A stretch of DNA of 8,816 nucleotides from Spirochaeta sp. (GTDB taxonomy: Bacteria > Spirochaetota > Spirochaetia > DSM-27196 > Alkalispirochaetaceae): NCBI GenBank assembly GCA_007117185.1, contig SKHA01000259.1:1-8816 (forward strand), read 5' to 3'. How positions within the stretch are numbered: the first letter of the stretch is position 1; every line of letters starts with the position of its first letter. Positions 1-5,969 of this stretch are shown piece by piece. The translations under genes were made by a program, and so were the position numbers. The notes below the pieces were generated by a model that saw only the letters and a list, made by a program, of their open reading frames with translations, ran no database searches and was not told where the DNA came from.

Positions 1-1281
1 CAGCACCATCACCGCGATACACCCCAGGGCACCCAGAAAACTGACCCACCACGGTACGGTCACGGTGGGCCGAAAGCTGGGGTTGTCCACCAGCCGTTCC
101 ATACCGGCGGAGAGGTTCAGGACTCCGTAGGTGGTCAGGAAGAACATGGTCAGCACCTCCGCCACCTGATTGAGGCTGCCAAGGAGGATCGCCGCCAGAG
201 CCAGAGCAACGGAAATCGTTGTCGCCACCAGCGGTTCCGCCGTCTTGCCCACACCGTGCCCGAGAAATCGCGGAACGATTCCGTCTATTCCCAGAGCCTG
301 AAGGGTGCGTGGAGCCGCCATGAGTGAACCGATGGCGGAGCTCAACGTCGCCCCGATCACCCCGAGGGTCACCAGGACCGGCCAGCGGGATACGTCTCGC
401 AGCGCCGTTGACGCCGGCAGCCCCGCTCTGTCCACGGAAAAAGCGAGCATGATTGGTACCAGTATGTACACGAGAAATCCCGCCCCAACCGCCAGAAATG
501 TACCCCGGGGAATGCTCTTTGCCGGCGTCTTCAGGTCCCCGGACATGGAGACCCCCGCAAGGATTCCCGTCACTGCGGGAAAGAAGACGGCAAAGACCCC
601 CCAGAACGCCATCCCCTCGCCGTAGGAGGGCCCCAGGTTCTGAGGGAGGTACAGCGGCCGAAAGCCCGCTGCGATGGAGACGAAGCTGGCCAGAATCACC
701 ACCAGAATGCCGTACTGCAGGACCACCATGAACCGCGCTCCGGCAATTCCCGCGACTACCAGAACCAGCATCGCCGTGATCGCCACAACGGTGATGGACC
801 ACTGGGGATAGATCGCCGTGAACGCTTCGGCAAAACCGATCACGTACAGGGCGATGGACAGGGCCTGGCTGAAAAAGAGGGGAATGCCGATACCGCCCCC
901 GGCCTGGTACCCCAGAACCCGGGAGACCATGAAGTAGGCACCACCGGTCTCCATCTGCTCGTTGGAGGCGATGCTGGCCACCGAGAGGGAGCTGATGAAG
1001 GTGATGCTGTTGGCAATCACCACGATGACCAGGGTGCGCAGGAGCCCGGCGTTGGCCAGGACCCAGCTGAAGCGCAGGTACATGATCACCCCGATGATGG
1101 TGAGGAAGCTGGGGGTGAAGACGCCGCCAAAGGTCCCCAGAGTACGGACCCGCGCCGCAGTGACAGTATCACCGTCGGGGTGGACGAACTCCGCATCCAC
1201 CGCCGACACGCCGGTATCCGGGGCGGGGCGGAGACGCCGTGAGAGCGGCCGCAGCCGCTGCAGGAAACCGGGAATTTTCAT
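1..1281 (-). CDS. Na-K-Cl cotransporter-like protein (SLC12/CCC family, APC superfamily), C-terminus cut by window edge
   Basis: The gene reads leftward off the window, so only its first 427 codons are seen, with no stop. It should be a secondary transporter moving Na+ and/or K+ together with Cl- across the cytoplasmic membrane; substrate choice cannot be read here. About 47 soluble residues precede the first membrane helix. Family landmarks follow in order: the TM1 segment around 48-80 (LGTFGGVFTPSFLTIIGV, then MYLRFSWVLANAGLL), GGAYFMVSRVLG at 113-124, the FSQALS segment at 137-142, the broken TM6 region FFPAVTGILAGVSMSGDL at 233-250 followed by KTPAKSIPRGT, and SSAIGSLMAAPRTLQALG at 314-331. 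These match eukaryotic and bacterial cation-chloride cotransporters better than ordinary amino-acid permeases. ATG 1281 lies 22 bases after the stop of the preceding small gene. No clear Shine-Dalgarno is visible, so translation may depend on coupling. Whether a regulatory C-terminal domain follows cannot be seen. Confidence 0.88.
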   Translation of the reverse strand, partial: MKIPGFLQRLRPLSRRLRPAPDTGVSAVDAEFVHPDGDTVTAARVRTLGTFGGVFTPSFLTIIGVIMYLRFSWVLANAGLLRTLVIVVIANSITFISSLSVASIASNEQMETGGAYFMVSRVLGYQAGGGIGIPLFFSQALSIALYVIGFAEAFTAIYPQWSITVVAITAMLVLVVAGIAGARFMVVLQYGILVVILASFVSIAAGFRPLYLPQNLGPSYGEGMAFWGVFAVFFPAVTGILAGVSMSGDLKTPAKSIPRGTFLAVGAGFLVYILVPIMLAFSVDRAGLPASTALRDVSRWPVLVTLGVIGATLSSAIGSLMAAPRTLQALGIDGIVPRFLGHGVGKTAEPLVATTISVALALAAILLGSLNQVAEVLTMFFLTTYGVLNLSAGMERLVDNPSFRPTVTVPWWVSFLGALGCIAVMVL

Positions 1282-1297
1282 GGGGTGATAGTACCCC
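1282..1297 (-). other. short inverted repeat just before the cotransporter start codon
   Basis: GGGGT and ACCCC form perfect 5-base arms around a 6-base loop, ending immediately before ATG 1281. In the mRNA the stem would sit where a ribosome-binding site is expected, and no Shine-Dalgarno is visible. It could tune translation of the cotransporter, or be chance in GC-rich DNA. Confidence 0.25.
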
Positions 1298-1303
1298 GAA
1301 TCC

Positions 1304-1522
1304 CTACAAAAACAAGCTCACCAGGCTCACCATGAAAACCATATACAAAAACGCCGCCACCACCGAGTGTGTCTTGGCTCTGAGCATCGCCTGCTTGCGG
1401 GCCGCCGCCTCTTCCACGCCCTTCTTCTTCAGCCGGGAAACCATGAGGGGAAACGAGACAAACCCAACCACTCCCATGACCAGCAACACCGACAGAATGC
1501 GGATTATCGTGTTCTCAGGCAT
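1304..1522 (-). CDS. small two-helix membrane protein, unknown function
   Basis: This 72-residue protein is not recognised. It has two hydrophobic segments, about residues 8-28 and 53-72, joined by a strongly charged stretch (KKK at 32-34, then EEAAARKQ and further basic residues to 50). The positive linker predicts an N-out, linker-in, C-out hairpin in the cytoplasmic membrane. The gene is credible: AGGAG at 1531-1535 lies 8 bases before ATG 1522, and this Shine-Dalgarno abuts the TAA stop of the upstream rnfD-like gene (1536-1538), so the two are probably translationally coupled. It ends with TAG 22 bases before the cotransporter gene. Position suggests an accessory subunit of either neighbour, but no motif supports a specific role. 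An ATG at 1527 is out of frame and too close to the Shine-Dalgarno. Confidence 0.75.
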   Translation of the reverse strand: MPENTIIRILSVLLVMGVVGFVSFPLMVSRLKKKGVEEAAARKQAMLRAKTHSVVAAFLYMVFMVSLVSLFL

Positions 1523-1535
1523 TTCATGAACTCCT

Positions 1536-2414
1536 TTATTTCGCAGCTCGGACGGGCTTGAACTTCCGGTTCAGCCAGGGGGTGGTGAGATTCATCGTCA
1601 GGACTGCAAAGGTTGTCCCTTCGGTGAACTCGTAAACCCCCGGGGTCTGCCATCCCCACCAGCGCATGGCCATTATTATCGCACCGATGCCGATGCCGAA
1701 GATCACCTGTCCCTTGGGATACCGCGGTGAGGTCATCGGGTCAGTGGCCATGAAGCACGCCCCCAGCATGAGACTCCCGGCGAAGAAGTAGAACAGCGGG
1801 TTGTGCCCGGCGATGATCGCCAGAACCAGCACCACCGAAAACGCCGCGGCGGGTATTCGCCAGCGCACAAACTTGCGATACACCAGATAGGAGAAACCGA
1901 TGAGCAGCGCCAGGGTGGATATCTCCCCGATGGTGCCGGGAATACGCCCGAGGAACATGTCCAGGATGGGCACCCCCGCGGCCTCTCCGGTCTCCCGCAG
2001 GATCTCCAGCGGCGTCGCTGTGGTGACAAGGTCGAAGGGCCGGCGCCAGGGCAGGATCGAGTCGGGAAAGACGAACAGGTAGAACAGGCGCCCGAACATC
2101 GCCGGGTTGAAGAGGTTCTTTCCCACGCCCCCGAGGAGCTGCTTCCCGAAGACGATACCGAAGACCGCCGAAACAGACACCGCGTACCACGGCGTTGAAA
2201 TGGACACGGCCATTCCCAGCAGCATCCCGGTAATCGCCGCGCTGCCGTCGGTGGCGGTAACCTTCTGGCGAGTGAGCTTCTGGAAGATCGCCTCGGCGGC
2301 GACAGCGGCAACGATGCCCGCCACGATCCTGATCAGCGCCGCCGGTCCAAACGCGTAGACCGACCACAGTGCTGCCGGCGTCAGGGCCACCAGCATTCCG
2401 TACATGATTTTCAT
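1536..2414 (-). CDS. RnfD/NqrB-family membrane flavoprotein subunit, without adjacent Rnf/Nqr partners
   Basis: The protein has 292 residues and about nine to ten membrane helices. It belongs to the NqrB/RnfD family, membrane subunits that carry FMN covalently on a threonine and work in ion-pumping ferredoxin/quinone:NADH redox complexes. Landmarks are KIMYGMLVALTPAALWSVYAFG at 2-23 (family first helix), GGVGKNLFNPAMFGR at 95-109, the flavinylation segment DLVTTATPLE at 128-137 with T134 as candidate FMN attachment, LGRIPGTIGEISTLALLIG at 155-173, TDPMTSPRYPKGQVIFGIG at 224-242, and EGTTFAVLTMN at 265-275. The canonical S-G-A-T is T-T-A-T here. Start choice: ATG 2414 has GGAGAGG at 2423-2429, 8 bases upstream, and lies about 45 bases after the predicted transcription start. 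The frame stays open upstream but beyond the promoter. The family's usual short N-terminal cytoplasmic stretch is therefore missing. No rnfC, G, E, A or B is adjacent. RnfD fits better than NqrB because of length and the missing long N-terminus. Confidence 0.87.
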   Translation of the reverse strand: MKIMYGMLVALTPAALWSVYAFGPAALIRIVAGIVAAVAAEAIFQKLTRQKVTATDGSAAITGMLLGMAVSISTPWYAVSVSAVFGIVFGKQLLGGVGKNLFNPAMFGRLFYLFVFPDSILPWRRPFDLVTTATPLEILRETGEAAGVPILDMFLGRIPGTIGEISTLALLIGFSYLVYRKFVRWRIPAAAFSVVLVLAIIAGHNPLFYFFAGSLMLGACFMATDPMTSPRYPKGQVIFGIGIGAIIMAMRWWGWQTPGVYEFTEGTTFAVLTMNLTTPWLNRKFKPVRAAK

Positions 2415-2465
2415 TGGTTCAACCTCTCCATCGTGCCGTATAGGGCGGTAATCATCATTGCGCGC

Positions 2466-2494
2466 ATTATAAAGCCAACTCGGGAGGTTGCAAA
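2466..2494 (-). promoter_or_regulatory. sigma70-type promoter for the rnfD-like operon
   Basis: On the minus strand a perfect TATAAT (2466-2471) is preceded, after a 17-base spacer, by TTTGCA (2489-2494), which matches 4 of 6 positions of the -35 consensus. Transcription would begin near 2459, giving a leader of about 45 bases with a Shine-Dalgarno before ATG 2414. An 8-base palindrome, TGCGCGCA, spans 2459-2466 at the predicted start site and might bind a regulator. Confidence 0.65.
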
Positions 2495-2701
2495 GGATTT
2501 TCGCCGGGATCTCGGTCATGAACGCAACGGTGTGGTGTTTATTGTCCAACCCGATGGGGATATCGTCCTGGGTGGGCCGCATCGATGAGCAGCTTCGGTA
2601 TTACCATTGTGGTCTTCCGAGGGGCACCGTCGTAGCGGTCACCTTTCCCGCGTAACTGTGGAATACTTGCGTGGCCCCACAGGGAAACGATAGTATCCGG
2701 T
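2495..2701. other. intergenic stretch upstream of trkH, no gene recognised
   Basis: About 207 bases between the leftward promoter and trkH contain no convincing gene. Frames are open on both strands, but their translations resemble no protein family and lack start signals. A few weak inverted repeats occur (ACCG/CGGT around 2626-2639; GGTATTACC at 2597-2605). No known riboswitch could be recognised by eye. The trkH promoter must lie here. Confidence 0.5.
2667..2696 (+). promoter_or_regulatory. weak candidate promoter for trkH-trkA-PAS
   Basis: TTGCGT (2667-2672) and TAGTAT (2691-2696) are separated by 18 bases and are the best -35/-10 pair close to the gene. Use of this pair would start transcription at about 2702-2705, essentially on the GTG start codon, implying a leaderless or near-leaderless message. 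That agrees with the missing Shine-Dalgarno but remains weak evidence. Confidence 0.25.
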
Positions 2702-4402
2702 GTGCGTCGCCTCCCGGTTCTGACCAGAAGCAACCTTTTCGTGGCAGTGGTAGCGCTGGTAATATTCCAGATATCGCCGGAGCACCCCGGCGTGATAATG
2801 GTAACCAGGGTATTGACGGGCCTGCTTATTCTGGGTGTCCTGGCGGAGACAGTGGTCTATTTTTTGCGGGGCTGGTCCGGGGGAACGCTGTTTCGCGAGT
2901 CCCTGCCACCGCTTCTGCTGCAGGGCGCTTTTCTGGCCATGATCGCCATTCAGTTCCCCGAACCTGCGGTGCTGCTGGTGGTGATTCGGGCGGTGTTGCT
3001 GCTGTTGCCCTCGCTGGCGCGGACCAGCCGCCTGAGCGGGTTTGTCTCTGATATCGTGACCCACCCCGCGCAGACCGTCGCCCTCAGCTTTCTCCTGGCC
3101 ATTCTGGCGGGAACCTGGCTGCTCATGCTGCCCTTTACCGCTGTCTCGGGAAGGGGTCTGTCTCTGATCGATGCCCTGTTCACCGCTACCAGCGCAATCT
3201 GTGTGACTGGGCTCATCGTCGTGGACACCGCCACCGTCTTTACCGTCTGGGGACAGATCGTGATCATGCTGCTGATTCAGGTCGGTGGTGTGGGGATCAT
3301 GGTGCTTGCCCTGTTCACGTTGACCCTTCGTCGTCAGGCCGTGTCGGTGGAGAGCAAGCTGCTTCTGTCGTATATGATCAGTGAGAAACGGATAACCGAA
3401 CTCTCCGGAGCGCTGAAGCGAATCGTCCTGATCACCTTCGGAATCGAAGCTGTCGGGGCGGTATTGCTGTTCTTCTTCTTCCAGCCGGTTGCACACAACA
3501 CCGGCCATCAGGTGCTTCTGGCGGTCTTTCACGCCGTCTCTGCGTTCTGTAACGCCGGATTTGCCCTCTTCACAACCAGTCTGGAACAGTTTCATGGTCA
3601 CGCCGGTATCAACACGGTAGTGATTACCCTTATCATCGCCGGAGGTATCAGCTTCGGGGTTCTGACCAACCTCTTTCAGTTTGTCAGGGACACCCTTCGA
3701 AACATCGTCTCCGGCAGAAGATCCAGGGTGACCAGATTGACGGTAAATTCGAAGACGGTACTTCTGGCGACGGTGGTTCTTCTGACCAGCGGGCTCTTCC
3801 TCTTCTACGCGCTGGAATTTGACAAAGCCCTGAGCCCCTACGGGACGGGACAGCAGTATCTGGCGGCGCTGTTTCAGTCGGTAACGCTGCGCACCGCCGG
3901 TTTCAACACCGTTCCCATAGATCAGCTGACCACCGGAACGTATATCATGATGATGGTGTTCATGTTTGTGGGAGGAGCTTCGGGCAGTACAGCCGGAGGA
4001 ATCAAGGTGAATAACGCCGCGGTGATCCTCTCCTATGTCAACGCCACCCGTCGTGGACGGGGACAGACGCTGCTTTTCGGCCACGCCGTTGGCGTGCGCC
4101 AGACCGCCACCGCGTTTACGGTGCTGCTGTTCGGCATCGTCTCTGTGGTGGTCGGGACGTTCCTGATGAGTCTTACTGAACAGGCAGAGCCGATCCGGAT
4201 CGTCTTTGAGGCGGTGAGCGCCTTCGGCACGGTGGGGTTGAGTACAGGGATTACCGGCGATCTGACCTGGCAGGGGAGAATCATCATTACAGTTCTCATG
4301 TTCATCGGTCGGGTGGGGCCGCTGACTCTGCTTGCGGCTACGGCAACACCGGCAAAGCGGATGAACCTGGCGTATCCCTCTGCCGATGTGGCGGTTGGGT
4401 AA
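2702..4402 (+). CDS. trkH: TrkH/KtrB-family potassium uptake protein, with N-terminal membrane extension
   Basis: This is the 566-residue K+-translocating subunit of a Trk/Ktr system in the cytoplasmic membrane. All four pore repeats carry the selectivity glycine: TSAICVTGL at 163-171 (G170), AFCNAGFALF at 281-290 (G286), TLRTAGFNTV at 395-404 (G400) and AFGTVGLSTGI at 507-517 (G512). The conserved FVGGASGSTAGGIKVNN at 422-438, which closes the intramembrane loop/gate region, is intact. The pore core starts near residue 120 (HPAQTVALSFLLAILAGTWLLMLPF). Residues 1-118 add roughly three hydrophobic segments absent from the minimal KtrB of about 450 residues. The start is GTG 2702, the only initiation-type codon near the N-terminus in this frame. 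No Shine-Dalgarno precedes it, so a slightly internal start (for example GTG at codon 14 or 16) is possible. The RCK partner gene follows after 34 bases. Confidence 0.93.
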   Translation: MRRLPVLTRSNLFVAVVALVIFQISPEHPGVIMVTRVLTGLLILGVLAETVVYFLRGWSGGTLFRESLPPLLLQGAFLAMIAIQFPEPAVLLVVIRAVLLLLPSLARTSRLSGFVSDIVTHPAQTVALSFLLAILAGTWLLMLPFTAVSGRGLSLIDALFTATSAICVTGLIVVDTATVFTVWGQIVIMLLIQVGGVGIMVLALFTLTLRRQAVSVESKLLLSYMISEKRITELSGALKRIVLITFGIEAVGAVLLFFFFQPVAHNTGHQVLLAVFHAVSAFCNAGFALFTTSLEQFHGHAGINTVVITLIIAGGISFGVLTNLFQFVRDTLRNIVSGRRSRVTRLTVNSKTVLLATVVLLTSGLFLFYALEFDKALSPYGTGQQYLAALFQSVTLRTAGFNTVPIDQLTTGTYIMMMVFMFVGGASGSTAGGIKVNNAAVILSYVNATRRGRGQTLLFGHAVGVRQTATAFTVLLFGIVSVVVGTFLMSLTEQAEPIRIVFEAVSAFGTVGLSTGITGDLTWQGRIIITVLMFIGRVGPLTLLAATATPAKRMNLAYPSADVAVG

Positions 4403-4436
4403 TCGATTCCGGGCTGAAACGGAAAGGATCTGCAGG

Positions 4437-5141
4437 ATGGCACGACAGAAAGCGCAGGAGAAAGTATTCGCGGTGATCGGACTGGGAATATTCGGCCGAC
4501 AGGTGTGCGCCACCCTGACCGACCACGGTGCATCGGTAATCGCCATGGACAACGATCCGGCGAAGGTGGAACGCATAAAAGAGACGGTGACCCAGGCGGT
4601 ATTGGTCAACGCCACCGACGGGGACTCCCTCGCCCTGGCGCCGCTGGAAGACGTGGACGTGGCGGTGGTTGCCATGGGCGACAGCGTGGAAGCGAGTATT
4701 CTCGCCACCACCCTGCTCAAGCGCCAGGCCATTCCCTACGTTGTCGCCCGGGCGATCAGTACGGTACACGCCCAGGTCCTCAAGCAAGTGGGGGCGGATG
4801 AGGTGATCAACGTCGAGCTTGACGCGGGTCTGCGACTGGGAAACCGCCTGGTTGCCCCGCGAATTCTTGAACAGGTCTCCCTCTCTTCCGGGGTGAGCGT
4901 GGCAGAGATGCACGTTCCCGGACCGGTGGTGGGCAAGTCACTGGCGGAGCTTGCCTTGCGAGGTCGCTACCAGATCAGTGTGATCTCCATCAAACGTATC
5001 CAGGTGGATGTGGACGAGGTGGGTAACCCGGTCAGACGGGAAGACATCGTGTTTCCCGGACCGGACGATATCCTGCAGGAGGATGACATCATCCACATCA
5101 TCGGCGAGAACGACGCGATCCAGCGGTTTCAGAGTCTGTAA
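4437..5141 (+). CDS. trkA: TrkA/KtrA-type RCK regulatory subunit of the K+ transporter
   Basis: The 234-residue cytoplasmic protein gates its TrkH partner by binding nucleotides. The RCK_N Rossmann domain covers about 9-125, with the GLGIFG dinucleotide motif at 15-20 and the acidic residue ending strand 2 at D38 (AMDND). A TrkA_C domain covers about 150-232 (VAEMHVPGPVVGKSLAELAL, later VFPGPDDILQEDDIIHIIG). A single RCK_N/TrkA_C pair and this length match KtrA or a single-repeat TrkA rather than the duplicated E. coli TrkA, so a ring of several copies would assemble under TrkH. The start is ATG 4437: AAAGGA at 4423-4428 lies 8 bases upstream, whereas an in-frame ATG at 4386 lies inside trkH and has no such site. 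The stop TAA is followed without a gap by the next gene, showing tight coupling. Confidence 0.92.
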   Translation: MARQKAQEKVFAVIGLGIFGRQVCATLTDHGASVIAMDNDPAKVERIKETVTQAVLVNATDGDSLALAPLEDVDVAVVAMGDSVEASILATTLLKRQAIPYVVARAISTVHAQVLKQVGADEVINVELDAGLRLGNRLVAPRILEQVSLSSGVSVAEMHVPGPVVGKSLAELALRGRYQISVISIKRIQVDVDEVGNPVRREDIVFPGPDDILQEDDIIHIIGENDAIQRFQSL

Positions 5142-5969
5142 ATGAAGATACTGGTTGAACGAAAACTGATGCTGCTCCTCGCCGTTGGCGCTGTCTCTGC
5201 GGCAATCGTGCCTGCGGCTATCGGCTATACCGCTCTGGTGGAGGCGGTGGGTCTTTCCGCAATTGAAGCGAAGACAGCCGGCGAAGGACTGCTTTTTGTC
5301 GGTATCACCGCCGCCGGTCTGTTTCTCCTCCTCCTTCTGACAGTTCTGCTGCGGGTGTACCGAGTCAGCACGGCCCTCGCCCGCATCGCTGAACTGCACC
5401 GCATGGACGGGTACGATCTGCGGCCCGCTCTCTTGCGGCTGGGAGACATCGGGGAGAGCATCCTGCAGATTCTGGGACAGCTGACCGAGTTGAACCGCAG
5501 GAAATCCACCAGGATGCACGCTATGAACGGGCTGCTGCAGGATGTCCTCAGTAAAAGTGGAAAACGGATCCTGGTGGTTGACCCCCGGGGCATGGTGATC
5601 CGGGCCACCCCGGCGGCGCTGGAGCTGCTGGATCGACCGGCATCTGCGGTGCTGGACCTCCCGGTGGACGACGCGCTGCCGGGGACGGGGTTTGCCCGCA
5701 CCCGTGCGGCTATCGGGCGTTCCGGCGATCCCTGGACGGTGAAGGGGGCCCCGTTTCCCCTGGCGGTGGAACCAATACCCGATGATCGCGGTGAGACCGG
5801 CTATTACGTGTACTACCTGGGACCTGACGCGTCGCTGGTCCATCAAAGTCTGCCGGACAGCCATCAGATCACTGCGGCACCGCAGGAACCACCCACGGTG
5901 CCCCCGGCGGTTCCCACGGCGCACCGACAGAAGAGTTTGCTCTCCCGACTCAGGAAGCTTCTGGGTTAG
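5142..5969 (+). CDS. membrane-anchored PAS-like sensor protein without output domain, third gene of trk operon
   Basis: The 275-residue protein has two hydrophobic helices, about 8-30 and 48-71, with a short loop between them. A helical linker follows at 72-125, then a PAS-like fold at about 138-227: KRILVVDPRGMVIRATPAALELL at 141-163 is the typical opening, and GYYVYYLG at 220-227 a typical last strand. The tail at 240-275 is rich in proline, ending in a basic segment (RQKSLLSRLRKLLG). No kinase, GGDEF, HTH or methyl-accepting domain is present, so any signal must pass through protein contact. ATG 5142 directly follows the trkA stop (TAAATG) with no Shine-Dalgarno of its own, so translation is probably coupled and amounts matched to TrkA. 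A role in sensing for the K+ transporter is inferred from position only. The last 20 bases overlap the oppositely oriented chemoreceptor gene. Confidence 0.8.
   Translation: MKILVERKLMLLLAVGAVSAAIVPAAIGYTALVEAVGLSAIEAKTAGEGLLFVGITAAGLFLLLLLTVLLRVYRVSTALARIAELHRMDGYDLRPALLRLGDIGESILQILGQLTELNRRKSTRMHAMNGLLQDVLSKSGKRILVVDPRGMVIRATPAALELLDRPASAVLDLPVDDALPGTGFARTRAAIGRSGDPWTVKGAPFPLAVEPIPDDRGETGYYVYYLGPDASLVHQSLPDSHQITAAPQEPPTVPPAVPTAHRQKSLLSRLRKLLG

Noticed and set aside
305..1529. Several plus-strand open frames opposite the cotransporter and the small membrane protein
   Set aside because: The translations resemble no family, lack ribosome-binding sites, and the minus strand encodes a clear SLC12-type protein.
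1536..2582. Longer version of the RnfD-like protein starting at 2582 (348 residues)
   Set aside because: The extra 56 residues lie partly upstream of a perfect TATAAT promoter, lack a ribosome-binding site and look unlike a protein domain. The last part (RPIRHDGEVEP) faintly recalls the family's N-terminus but contains no start codon.
2495..2701. Possible c-di-AMP (ydaO-type) or other riboswitch before the K+ transporter operon
   Set aside because: Such switches precede ktr genes in some bacteria, but no recognisable conserved core or strong stems are visible here; a covariance-model search would be needed to exclude it.
2639..4732. 697-residue open frame on the minus strand
   Set aside because: It is antisense to trkH and trkA, rich in Q, H, R and G in a low-complexity manner, and is a shadow of GC-rich codon use.
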